A DNA stretch of 42,443 bases from Micromonosporaceae bacterium (lineage in GTDB: Bacteria; Actinomycetota; Actinomycetes; Mycobacteriales; Micromonosporaceae). Position 1 is the first letter of the stretch. Every line of letters begins with the position of its first letter. The stretch covers positions 1 to 42,443 of the forward strand of contig DPJL01000160.1 of the NCBI GenBank assembly GCA_003543035.1, given 5' to 3'. The position numbers and the translations under genes are program-made. Shown piece after piece: positions 1-7,330 of the stretch. The notes beneath the pieces are model-generated. The model was not told the DNA's origin. It saw only the letters and a list, made by a program, of their open reading frames with translations, and searched no databases.

Positions 1-228
1 CCGAAGGGCAAGGAGGCCGAATACTTCGGCTTCTACGAGATCTCCGACAAGGGCACGAGTTGGCTTGGCCCGCTGGCCTTCGCGCTGGTGTTCCAGCTGA
101 CCAACAGCTATCGCGTCGGCATCGTCTCGGTGTTGCTCTTCTTCGTCATCGGCTTCTTCCTGCTGCTGGCGGTCCCGATGCGGCGGGCCATCATCGCGGC
201 CGGAAACAATCCACCGGCGAAGTTGTAG
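1..228 (+). CDS. MFS permease, UMF1/Atg22-like, C-terminal fragment
   Basis: The window opens inside this gene; the last 75 codons are visible and end in TAG at 226-228. The fragment contains the motif EYFGFYEISDKGTSW, characteristic of the loop between late helices of UMF1/Atg22-type major facilitator proteins, followed by two hydrophobic stretches (around LGPLAFALVFQL and VSVLLFFVIGFFLLL) that would be the last membrane helices, and a short polar tail. Family knowledge suggests an efflux or uptake permease of unknown substrate; the substrate-determining part lies outside the window. It runs in the same direction as tdk, 80 bp upstream. Confidence 0.8.
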   Translation, partial: PKGKEAEYFGFYEISDKGTSWLGPLAFALVFQLTNSYRVGIVSVLLFFVIGFFLLLAVPMRRAIIAAGNNPPAKL

Positions 229-275
229 TAATCTCGCGCCTCGTGCCTAAGCTGCGGTTTGTTTGGTGTCTCAGC

Positions 276-292
276 GGGCCGATGGATTGTGG
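276..292 (+). repeat. in-frame echo of the tdk P-loop coding sequence
   Basis: Seventeen bases here match 333-349, the P-loop codons of tdk, at 15 of 17 positions. The offset is 57 bp, a multiple of three. Read in the tdk frame they give SGPMDCGG, and the residues before them (KLRFVW) resemble the tdk N-terminus (ALRFFW). A TGA at 297-299 separates the echo from the tdk start. It looks like a remnant of a local duplication of the start of tdk, although a chance match cannot be excluded. Confidence 0.4.
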
Positions 293-308
293 GGGTTGAG
301 CTTTACTC

Positions 309-899
309 GTGGCTGCGCTGCGCTTTTTCTGGGGTCCGATGGACTGTGGCAAGTCGACGCTTGCCCTGCAGATCGGCCACAACCATGCTCGCCAGGGCCG
401 CAACGGCCTGGTGCTGACCCGGCTGGACAGATCGATGCGGCCACAGATCACCACCCGCATCGGCCTGGCCGCCGAGGCGATCGAGGTCGATCCGGACCTC
501 GATCTGGTCAAGCTGGTGAACAGCCAGGCGCAGCGCATCGACTACCTCATCTGCGACGAGGCGTGCTTCTACACCGTCGAGCAGATCGAGCAGCTGGCCG
601 ATCTGGTCGATGAGAGCAATGTGGACGTTTACGCGTTCGGGCTGGCCAGCGACTTCCGTTCGCAGCTTTTCCCGGCAGCGCAACGCCTTTTCGAGCTCGC
701 CGATGAGGTGAACCGGCTTCAGGTACAGGTGTTGTGCTGGTGCGGCAAGCCCGGCCGACTCAACGCCCGCATCACCGGTGGTGCGGTGGCCCGCGAAGGC
801 GAGCAGATCGTCATCGGTGACACCGCGGACGACCCGTCGCAGGTGAGATATCAGGTCCTTTGCCGCCGCCACTATCGGCGAGGTGAGCTGGCCGGTTAG
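309..899 (+). CDS. tdk: thymidine kinase (type II)
   Basis: Cytosolic enzyme of the pyrimidine salvage pathway that phosphorylates thymidine with ATP to dTMP. The 196-residue product has the expected length. The P-loop GPMDCGKST lies at residues 9-17. The catalytic Glu lies in DEACF at 83-87, where the usual Gln of the DEAQF/DECQF motif is replaced by Cys. The C-terminal zinc ribbon is represented by CWCG and by CRRH near the end. The start is GTG at 309; the P-loop begins eight codons later, as is normal for the family, so a much earlier start is unlikely. A frame-related echo of the P-loop lies just upstream. The methyltransferase gene begins 10 bp after the stop, so the two are probably cotranscribed. 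Confidence 0.92.
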   Translation: MAALRFFWGPMDCGKSTLALQIGHNHARQGRNGLVLTRLDRSMRPQITTRIGLAAEAIEVDPDLDLVKLVNSQAQRIDYLICDEACFYTVEQIEQLADLVDESNVDVYAFGLASDFRSQLFPAAQRLFELADEVNRLQVQVLCWCGKPGRLNARITGGAVAREGEQIVIGDTADDPSQVRYQVLCRRHYRRGELAG

Positions 900-909
900 G
901 GTCGGGGTC

Positions 910-1692
910 ATGGCTGGTCCGACCAGGGATACTTTTGGCGCGGCGATGGCCGCCTGGCGGCAGTGGCAGGATGCGCCCTGGGGACGCCTGCGTTACACCC
1001 TCGCCGAGCATAATCTGCGCCGGCATCTGGACGGGCGGCCGCTGAAAGTTCTGGACGTCGCAGGCGGCAACGGGGTCGAGGCCGTAAGGATGGCCGCCAG
1101 CGGGCACGATGTGACTGTGGTCGACTACTCGACCGAGATGCTGGCCTCGGCCCGGTCGCTGGCCGTGAGCACCGGCGTGGCACATCGCGTGACCTGTATC
1201 GAGTCCGACGCCGCCAAGCTGGCTGACGTTGTCGACGAAGCGGCCTATGACCTGGTGTTATGCCACAACCTGCTGCAATACGTGGCCGATGTGGAGTCCA
1301 CGTTGGTCACCGTGCTCGCTCCACTTCGCCCGGGTGGTCTGCTCAGTGTGCTGGCTGCCAACGCGCACTCAGAGCCGATGCGCACGGCGGTGCGCGACAT
1401 GGATCTGGCCGCCGCACTCGAGTCCCTGGACGCGCCGCACCATTACACGAAAACCTTTGGTACACCGGTGTATCCGCGCACGGCCGAGGAGGTCAGTGCG
1501 GTGCTGCGCGGGCTGGGAGTGGGCGTTCTCGGGCACTACGGGATCCGGTCGGTCTGCGATTACATTCCGGATGACGAGCGCAAATACGACGCCACCTTCT
1601 TCGCCGAGCTGGAGCGCCTCGAGATCGCGCTGTCGGACCGGATGCCCTATGTGCTCACCGCGCGCCTGTTCCACCTGGTCGCGTCGCGCTAG
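910..1692 (+). CDS. class I SAM-dependent methyltransferase, CmoM/SmtA-like
   Basis: A 260-residue Rossmann-fold methyltransferase. Motif I is VLDVAGGNG, with an acidic motif II at VTVVDYS and motif IV at YDLVLCHNLLQYV. The C-terminal half (ALESLDAPHHYTKTF, VYPRTAEEV, IRSVCDYIPDD) resembles that of E. coli CmoM, the tRNA carboxymethoxyuridine carboxyl methyltransferase, so tRNA wobble-base modification is a plausible but unproven role. I chose ATG 910; an upstream GTG at 883 would overlap tdk by 17 bp. The final TAG shares the tetranucleotide CTAG with the stop of the convergent gene. It probably forms an operon with tdk. Confidence 0.85.
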   Translation: MAGPTRDTFGAAMAAWRQWQDAPWGRLRYTLAEHNLRRHLDGRPLKVLDVAGGNGVEAVRMAASGHDVTVVDYSTEMLASARSLAVSTGVAHRVTCIESDAAKLADVVDEAAYDLVLCHNLLQYVADVESTLVTVLAPLRPGGLLSVLAANAHSEPMRTAVRDMDLAAALESLDAPHHYTKTFGTPVYPRTAEEVSAVLRGLGVGVLGHYGIRSVCDYIPDDERKYDATFFAELERLEIALSDRMPYVLTARLFHLVASR

Positions 1693-2189
1693 GCGAGACT
1701 TTGCAAATAGGAGCTGACAGTGGCGGCGCGGTCGGCGGCTTTCTTCTGCCGCCAGCGCTGACCGGCCATGATGGCGTCGTGCAGGCTTTTGATCTCCTCG
1801 GGCGGCAGGGTCTTCCCCGCGGCGGTGAGCAGCGGGATGGTCATCCGGGTCCGGTGGATCGGGTCGAAAACCTTGATCGTGGTGAGTCTTGAACCGCCCG
1901 CGATGTAGCCGGTCTCCACATGGGCGTGGGAAAGGTCGATGCGTTTGGCGCGGAAGGCGCGCTGTTTGAACAACACCGATCCTTCGAGCCACCAGCGGTG
2001 CCGCGCCAAGCGCAGCGCGACATAGGCGATGACCGGGATGACCAGCAGGAACAGCAGCCTGATCGGCCCGCGGGTGAGTGTCATGCCCACGGCAGCCCCG
2101 CCGGCGAGGGCCATCAGAAACAGCACGGCGATTGCCTTCACCCAAGGCCGAACGCTGATGGACAGCCGGACTCTCGCGTGAAGGGCCAC
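1689..2189 (-). CDS. small membrane protein of unknown function
   Basis: The 166-residue product has two adjacent hydrophobic segments (AIAVLFLMALAGGAAVGM and IRLLFLLVIPVIAYVALRL) in its first 70 residues, then a soluble, probably cytoplasmic, part with a basic C-terminus (QRWRQKKAADRAATV). The segment WWLEGSVLFKQRAF to TTIKVF resembles the strand pattern of bacterial PH-like domains, but I do not recognise a family. The start is taken as GTG at 2189, just after the stop of the upstream coiled-coil gene; longer readings would run back into that gene. It is the last gene of a leftward run and converges on the methyltransferase with a 4-bp overlap. Confidence 0.65.
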   Translation of the reverse strand: MALHARVRLSISVRPWVKAIAVLFLMALAGGAAVGMTLTRGPIRLLFLLVIPVIAYVALRLARHRWWLEGSVLFKQRAFRAKRIDLSHAHVETGYIAGGSRLTTIKVFDPIHRTRMTIPLLTAAGKTLPPEEIKSLHDAIMAGQRWRQKKAADRAATVSSYLQSLA

Positions 2190-2208
2190 GGCGTCGCAAG
2201 GTAGCTGG

Positions 2209-3294
2209 TCAGTGGTCGGCCATGACCTGCTCTGTCGGTAATGCGACAGTTGCCGGTTGCTGGGCCGGAACGGCAATTCGCGCGGTGAGCTGGGTCAGCG
2301 TATCGGCGAGTTGCCCAACCTGGCCGGTCAACTCGTCGACCCTGGCTCGCAAAGCCGCGGATTCGGCGAGGGAGGCGCTGCGCTCGGCTTCCAGCCTGGC
2401 GACCTGGGCGCCGTGATCGGAGCGCAGCCGTTCCAGATCGCTGTCGCGGCGGGCCAGCTCCCGATCGCGTTGCGCCACAAGGTCTTGGGTGCGGCGCAAC
2501 TCTTCGGAATCGCGGGCGTGCGCACTGCGTACCCCCGACAGATCCTGAGCGAGTGACGCGGCCTGATGCTCGGCTCGGGCCAGCTCGCCGCGCAGCGTTT
2601 CGGATTCCCGGGTGGCTTCGACACGAAGTGCGTCAGCCGCGGCGGCATCGCGCTTGGCGATGTCACGGTCCCGGTAGGCCTCGACCCGCAGTGCCTCGGC
2701 GGTGGCCGCCTCCTGCTTGGCGGCGTCGCGTTCGGACAGTGCCGCCTTCTCCGCCGCGCCGGCCCGCGAAGCCTCGCGCTGCGCCTGCTCCATCGCCGCC
2801 TGAGCCGCGGCCACTTGCGTGTCCGCCGCGGCCTGTACCGCTTCGGCGTGAGCACGCGACGTCTCAGCCGCCTCGGTCGCGGCCCGGGCCAGGCGCGCAG
2901 CGCGATCGGCGTCCTGGCGCGCCTCATCCCGCTCGGCCACGTACCCGGTGATCTCCGCGTCGGTGCGGCGCTGCGCCTCTGCCACGTGTGCGGCGGCTTC
3001 CGCGCGTACCTCGGTGAGCTGACGCTCCACCCCGACCGGGGAAAGCTCGGCGGCCAGGGCCTCGGTCAGCGTGTCGACCACCTGCTCGAGCCGCTCGACC
3101 ACCTCGTAGGCCTTGGCGACCTGGCCCGGCAGGCCGGGGGAGTTGCGATGGCGCATCCGCGAGTTGCGAGCGGCCGCCTGGCAGGCGCCGTCATTGTCGC
3201 GGCAGTAGCGGAACGGCCGCCCGGCCGCCGCGCGTTGCGGGACAGGCTTGCCGCAGTGTGCGCAGGGCCGGGTGGCGTCGTCGTCAGTGGACAC
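2209..3294 (-). CDS. N-terminal zinc-finger plus long coiled-coil protein
   Basis: The 361-residue product starts with a compact cysteine cluster (CAHCGKPVP, then CRDNDGAC, residues about 11-38) that looks like a treble-clef or zinc-ribbon module. A stretch rich in Ala, Glu, Arg and Gln follows, from about residue 60 to 335, with the heptad character of a very long coiled coil (for example AERDEARQDADRAARLAR). There are no membrane segments. The architecture resembles actinobacterial zinc-finger coiled-coil proteins sometimes compared with plasmid KfrA-type DNA binders; DNA binding is inference. The start is GTG at 3294. It sits 4 bp downstream of the DUF2332 gene and 19 bp upstream of the small membrane protein, consistent with one transcript. 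Confidence 0.75.
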   Translation of the reverse strand: MSTDDDATRPCAHCGKPVPQRAAAGRPFRYCRDNDGACQAAARNSRMRHRNSPGLPGQVAKAYEVVERLEQVVDTLTEALAAELSPVGVERQLTEVRAEAAAHVAEAQRRTDAEITGYVAERDEARQDADRAARLARAATEAAETSRAHAEAVQAAADTQVAAAQAAMEQAQREASRAGAAEKAALSERDAAKQEAATAEALRVEAYRDRDIAKRDAAAADALRVEATRESETLRGELARAEHQAASLAQDLSGVRSAHARDSEELRRTQDLVAQRDRELARRDSDLERLRSDHGAQVARLEAERSASLAESAALRARVDELTGQVGQLADTLTQLTARIAVPAQQPATVALPTEQVMADH

Positions 3295-3298
3295 CTGA

Positions 3299-4162
3299 TC
3301 AGACTAACCACTGAAAGGCCTGGCCGTGCCCTCCTGTGAAGGCGACCGGCGTGCCGTCCAGGGCCAGGACGTTGGCCATCCCGCGAGGCATTTCGATGTG
3401 GTGCAGGACGCCGGGTGCCTCGTTGGAGATCCAGTGCCCGGCCAGGCTGCTCATCCGCCGGGCGAACTCTGCCCGGCCCGGCTCGGAAACATAGGCCAGG
3501 ACAGCGGTGTGGAAGACGACGAGCGTCGCGTCCGAAGGTGCTTGCGCGATAAGGCTTTCCAGGTCGTGGTTGAGGTCGCCTTGCACCAGATAGGGCGGGT
3601 GGCGTCGCGCGATCTGGATGGCCGCGTGAAGGCGGGCCAGGCGATGCGGTTGCGACGGCCAGACCAGGCATTCGAGCCATCGCATGTGATCGTCGTTGGT
3701 GACGTCCAACGGGTTCAGGTCGAGCCCGGCGCGCCAGGCGACCTGAATCTCGGGTGCTTGCGGATAGAGACAGAGCCCGGCGGACGCCCCGACTTCGAGC
3801 AGTGCCAAGGGTTGTGGCAGTTTCGCGAGCACGGGCGCGATGGTGTCCATCCGGGCCGCTTCGTTCGTCTGGGTGCTGCGGGTGCGCATCGTGGCGCTTA
3901 CCTGACCCCAATTTCGTACGGTCCACTCGGAAAAGTCCACATAGGACTCCAGCGGAGCGCCGTGCCAGCGAGCTGCGGCCAGCAGCAGGTTCGGCTGGCG
4001 TTTGGCCAACGGCAGCGCCTCGATCAGGGAAAGCAACTCATTGTCGCGGGCTACCCCGGTACACAGATACTCATAGATCTTGCAGTTGCCTTTGGCCTCA
4101 AGCTCGGCGAAGCGCAGATAGGTCTCGGAGAGCCGGGTGTCCAGCCGGGGCATGCCTTCCAT
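3299..4162 (-). CDS. DUF2332 family protein
   Basis: The 287-residue protein has the hallmarks of DUF2332: QPNLLLAAARWHG near residue 75, MRTRSTQTNEAAR near 112, and LALLEVGASAGLCLYP near 140. The last reads like a degenerate SAM-binding motif I. VFHTAVLAYVS further on would correspond to motif IV of a Rossmann methyltransferase-like fold. The function of the family is unknown; a methyltransferase-like activity is inference from the fold. ATG 4162 is used because the next ATG (4153) has a purine-rich stretch too close to it to act as a ribosome-binding site. It is followed within 4 bp by the zinc-finger coiled-coil gene. Confidence 0.85.
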   Translation of the reverse strand: MEGMPRLDTRLSETYLRFAELEAKGNCKIYEYLCTGVARDNELLSLIEALPLAKRQPNLLLAAARWHGAPLESYVDFSEWTVRNWGQVSATMRTRSTQTNEAARMDTIAPVLAKLPQPLALLEVGASAGLCLYPQAPEIQVAWRAGLDLNPLDVTNDDHMRWLECLVWPSQPHRLARLHAAIQIARRHPPYLVQGDLNHDLESLIAQAPSDATLVVFHTAVLAYVSEPGRAEFARRMSSLAGHWISNEAPGVLHHIEMPRGMANVLALDGTPVAFTGGHGQAFQWLV

Positions 4163-4182
4163 GACCGAACGCTAACGCTCGT

Positions 4183-4842
4183 TCAGGGTGTGGTGACAGC
4201 TCCTGCGTTGGAGGACACAATTCCGCCGGAGACGGCGGCCAGCACCGCCGCATTCATGATGGTGATGGCTCTGCGCACGGCCGGAGCGCTCCAGTCGCCC
4301 TCGGTGAGCTCGTGGATCCGGCGGCGGATGAGCTTGACGTCCAGGTCGGGGAAGAGCTTCTGATCCAGCCCGCAGACGTGGATCAGGCCGAGCAGCCCCA
4401 CCGACTCACGATCCGGCTCGGTGGCACCGATCAGCACCTCGCGCAGATGATCGATGATCTGCCGCTCCAGCGTGGTGTCGACCTCGGGGTAGGCGCGCAC
4501 GGGGAAGATCCCCAGCACCTTATGCTCGGCCCGGCGCAGCAGGCCCTTGTCGACCAGGCGCTCCAGCAACTCCTGGCGGCGCTGCGGGGAGGCCAGATGC
4601 AGCACCCACCAGACGGCGCTGCGCGGTCTTTCGGCCCGCATTTTGACGAGTACCGGATCAGGGCTCTGCCGGTCCAAAGCCACCAGCTTGCCGTGCTCGA
4701 TGCCGATGCGGCCCGCGTAGAAGAGCTCGAGCAGATAGGCCCCGGCCTGTCCGTAGTCGAGATGGCTGGCAGGGATCAACGGCTTGCCACTCGCATCGTC
4801 GTAGCTCAGCAGCAGGAGTTGCTCGCCGAGACTCAGCTCCAC
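4183..4842 (-). CDS. GPP34/GOLPH3 family phosphoprotein
   Basis: The 219-residue all-helical protein has the GPP34 signature: LGEQLLLLSYDDASGKP at the N-terminus, AGAYLLELFYAGRIGIE, then LVDKGLLRRAEHKVLGIFP and YPEVDTTLERQIIDHLREVL. Eukaryotic members bind phosphatidylinositol 4-phosphate and retain Golgi enzymes. Many actinomycetes carry several copies of unknown role, sometimes near conservon-type or stress genes. The start is GTG 4842, at the first residue of the conserved domain. It heads a leftward run of four genes and is divergent from the OsmC gene across a 47-bp gap that must hold both promoters. Confidence 0.88.
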   Translation of the reverse strand: MELSLGEQLLLLSYDDASGKPLIPASHLDYGQAGAYLLELFYAGRIGIEHGKLVALDRQSPDPVLVKMRAERPRSAVWWVLHLASPQRRQELLERLVDKGLLRRAEHKVLGIFPVRAYPEVDTTLERQIIDHLREVLIGATEPDRESVGLLGLIHVCGLDQKLFPDLDVKLIRRRIHELTEGDWSAPAVRRAITIMNAAVLAAVSGGIVSSNAGAVTTP

Positions 4843-4889
4843 GCCCTCAGTTTAGGGCAATTGGCCTCCCGTTATGGCAGGCTCGGAAT

Positions 4890-5342
4890 GTGAGCGTGCA
4901 TCACTACGAAGTCGACGTCGTCTGGACCGGAAACCAGGGCAGTGGCACGAGTGGATACCGGGCCTATGCTCGCGACCACGTGGTCAGCGCCGAGGGCCGG
5001 CCCGACATTGCCGGGTCCTCCGATCCGCACTTCCGCGGCGACCCGCAGCGCTGGAATCCCGAGCAGCTTCTGGTGGCTTCGCTGTCGCAGTGCCACATGC
5101 TCTGGTACCTGCACCTGTGCTCAGACGCGGGAGTCGTCGTCACCGACTATCGCGACACTCCACTCGGGACGATGAACGACGACAAGTTCACCTCGGTGGT
5201 GCTGCGCCCGCAGGTGACCGTCAGCGACCCCGCGATGGTGGCCAAAGCCGAGCAGCTGCACGAGCCCGCGCACGAGAAGTGCTTCATCGCCAACTCGGTG
5301 AACTTCCCGGTGACACACGAGCCGGCGGTGGTTTCGCCGTGA
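4890..5342 (+). CDS. OsmC family (peroxide-related) protein
   Basis: The 150-residue product matches OsmC/Ohr in length and order: an N-terminal beta region with RDHVVSAEGRPDIAGSSD, the helix containing the first conserved cysteine in WNPEQLLVASLSQCHMLWYL, and a second cysteine in HEKCFIANSV. Characterised relatives reduce organic hydroperoxides through this cysteine pair, so detoxification in the cytoplasm is likely. The GTG start at 4890 lies directly before the conserved N-terminus. The last four bases are GTGA, which also start the phosphodiesterase, so the two genes are probably translationally coupled. Confidence 0.88.
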   Translation: MSVHHYEVDVVWTGNQGSGTSGYRAYARDHVVSAEGRPDIAGSSDPHFRGDPQRWNPEQLLVASLSQCHMLWYLHLCSDAGVVVTDYRDTPLGTMNDDKFTSVVLRPQVTVSDPAMVAKAEQLHEPAHEKCFIANSVNFPVTHEPAVVSP

Positions 5343-6067
5343 TCGTGCTGGCGCATTTGAGCGACACTCACTTCGACGGGCACGACCGCAGCGGCGCTCG
5401 CGGCAGGCAGGTGATGGACTACCTGAACAACCTGCCCGGCCGCGTCGACGCCGTCGTCGTCACCGGGGACATCACCAACAGCGGTCTGCCGTTGGAGCAT
5501 GAGCAGGCGGCCAAGGTGCTCACCTCGGCGCTGCCCGTTTACACCTGCCCGGGCAACCACGACGGCTACACCCCTTATGAATGGCCGCTCAACCAGATGC
5601 ATGACCTCGGCGAGGCGGTGCTGCTGCTCGCCGACTCGGTCATCCTCGGCCGCGACGACGGCGGGCTGGCCGAGGAGACCTTGGAATGGCTGGCATCTTC
5701 ACTAAAGGCGGCACAGAAGCCTGCCTTGATCGGCTTTCACCACCCACCTGTGACGCTGCACCACGAGCTGATCGACAACATCAACCTCGCCCAGTCCTCG
5801 CAGGACCGGCTCACGGCACTGATCGACGAACATCCGAATGTGATGGCCATCCTGTGCGGGCACGCGCACACAGCCGCGGCCGCCACCTTCGCCGGACGGC
5901 CGGTGCTCGTGGCACCGGGAGTGACCTCGACACTGTGCCTGCCGTGGGAGGTCGGCGGCGATCTCGCCTGGAAGAACACCATCGACTACGGGCAGCCACC
6001 CGGGCTGGCCTTCCACATCATCGACGGCACCCGCATCACGACGCACTTCCGTTTCCTGCCGGACTGA
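5339..6067 (+). CDS. calcineurin-like metallophosphoesterase, CpdA-like
   Basis: The 242-residue protein carries all the metal-binding blocks of class III cyclic nucleotide phosphodiesterases: LSDTHFDG (D-x-H) at the N-terminus, GDITN, GNHDG, FHHPP and GHAHTAA. The family hydrolyses phosphodiesters such as cAMP using a two-metal centre; the substrate here is unproven. I place the start at GTG 5339, overlapping the OsmC stop as GTGA, because the first conserved strand (IVLAHLSDTH) begins immediately. A much longer open frame to 4874 exists but its extra N-terminus is an out-of-frame reading of osmC. No signal peptide, so cytoplasmic. Confidence 0.9.
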   Translation: MIVLAHLSDTHFDGHDRSGARGRQVMDYLNNLPGRVDAVVVTGDITNSGLPLEHEQAAKVLTSALPVYTCPGNHDGYTPYEWPLNQMHDLGEAVLLLADSVILGRDDGGLAEETLEWLASSLKAAQKPALIGFHHPPVTLHHELIDNINLAQSSQDRLTALIDEHPNVMAILCGHAHTAAAATFAGRPVLVAPGVTSTLCLPWEVGGDLAWKNTIDYGQPPGLAFHIIDGTRITTHFRFLPD

Positions 6068-6110
6068 CTTTCGTTGCCTGACGTTCGCCGCGCTGAACTC
6101 CACTACGGGC

Positions 6111-6365
6111 ATGACTGATCGACGACAACTTCTAGCCCTCGGTGCGCTGGCCGCCGGTAGTTCCTCGCTGCTGCTCGCCGCACCCGCTTCGGCGTCCGCT
6201 TCGCCTACGACTTCGGGCAAGCCGAGCCGGCCGCTGGTGATCGGGCACCGTGGCGCCTCCGGGTACCGGCCCGAGCACACCCTGGCCTCGTATGAGCTGG
6301 CCGCCCGGCTCGGCGCGGACTACATCGAACCCGACGTGGGCGCATTGGCACGCACGCTCATTTGA
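6111..6365 (+). pseudogene. glycerophosphodiester phosphodiesterase, truncated after the first metal-binding motif
   Basis: The 84 codons begin with a Tat-type signal (TDRRQLLALGALAAG, a hydrophobic core, then Ala-rich cleavage region) and continue into the first block of the GDPD family: VIGHRGASGYRPEHTLASYE, then GADYIEPDV. In intact GDPDs this is followed by about 200 more residues, including the second metal ligands and catalytic His. Here the homology stops after EPDV and TGA follows eight codons later, overlapping the stop of the convergent amidase gene by 8 bp. A deletion at about 6340 is the simplest explanation. The fragment cannot be an active enzyme; an expressed secreted peptide is possible but unlikely. 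Confidence 0.8.
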
Positions 6366-7317
6366 CAGCTGCTCCTGTCATCGGCAGCGAGAACTCGTGC
6401 ACGGTCTGCCAGCGTTTGCCGGTCACCACGTGTACCTTGCCGGTGCGCAGTTCATAGGTCACCGACCAGCGGGTGTGCTGTTGGGCCACGGCTTGCAGCA
6501 CACCCATCGCCTGCCGCCAATCCAGCACACCCTTATTCCCCTGCAACGTCGCCGACGCGGTCGCGTAGCGGTGATCGGCCTGCCTCACCTCAGGGGATGC
6601 TCCGACGAGGCGGAAGTTGGTCAGCGCCTGCCACGGCGGCCCACCGCGTTCCACTTTCAGTTGGCCGTCAACGAATTCCACGACCGCACTTGCTCCGGCC
6701 GCATCGGCGAACAGGTAGTGCAGCGCCGGCCCGCCGTCGAAGTCGAGGTTGTACTTCGCGAGCACATCCAGTGCCTCGTCCACATTGGACGCCTGATCCA
6801 GGATCAGCCGCAGAATTCGAACGCTGCCAACGGTTGGCTTGGCCGGATCGATTCCAGCGCGCCCGGTTTCGTCCGCGGCCAGCCCCACAGCCAGGCCGCG
6901 CTCGTTCATCCCGTCGAAGGGCAGCAGGGGAGCCTTGAGCAGCTTGCGCTGGGCATCCGCATCGCCGAGCAGATTGCTGCCACTGTTCAAACCCAGGTAG
7001 GAAATGTCCACAATGGAGATTGAGGCGTGCCCGTCGGGCGGATCGGTGCGCAACACCAGGGCCGGATTCGGGTCCCAGTCAAAATTCCGTGCGAAAAGCG
7101 GCCGCGCCGGATCACCCGAAGCCACAAAGAGCGAACAGCCAAACGGGCTCGGGGCCTTCTCATTAATCCCGGCCAGTTCATCGTAGTCACCCACATAGGT
7201 CATCTCATACAACGGCAGATCGTCGACCTGGCGCAGACTGGCCAAGGTTGGATCGCTCTCCACCGCTTGCGTGCATCCGGACAGCACCAGCAGCGCCACT
7301 ACGATTAGCCGCCTCAT
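6358..7317 (-). CDS. lipoprotein Ntn-hydrolase, choloylglycine hydrolase / penicillin V acylase-like
   Basis: A 319-residue protein with a lipobox LSGC (Cys15) after a short signal, so it should be anchored to the outer face of the membrane. The catalytic block is FGCSLFVASGDP then PLFARNFDWDP: the candidate nucleophile Cys61 is followed after 16 and 19 residues by Arg77 and Asp80, the spacing of Cys2, Arg18 and Asp21 in bile salt hydrolase and penicillin V acylase. The family cleaves linear amides, including in some members N-acyl-homoserine lactones. The nucleophile is internal, so autoproteolytic removal of the first 60 residues would be needed, which would also release the enzyme from its lipid anchor. 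ATG 7317 starts directly at the signal. It lies 13 bp downstream of the lactonase-like gene. Confidence 0.8.
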   Translation of the reverse strand: MRRLIVVALLVLSGCTQAVESDPTLASLRQVDDLPLYEMTYVGDYDELAGINEKAPSPFGCSLFVASGDPARPLFARNFDWDPNPALVLRTDPPDGHASISIVDISYLGLNSGSNLLGDADAQRKLLKAPLLPFDGMNERGLAVGLAADETGRAGIDPAKPTVGSVRILRLILDQASNVDEALDVLAKYNLDFDGGPALHYLFADAAGASAVVEFVDGQLKVERGGPPWQALTNFRLVGASPEVRQADHRYATASATLQGNKGVLDWRQAMGVLQAVAQQHTRWSVTYELRTGKVHVVTGKRWQTVHEFSLPMTGAAVK

Positions 7318-7330
7318 ATGAGCAGAGACG

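Noticed and set aside
4874..5338. N-terminal extension of the phosphodiesterase into the OsmC gene
   Set aside because: The frame is open but the extension is an out-of-frame reading of osmC without any family similarity; GTG 5339 starts right at the conserved domain.
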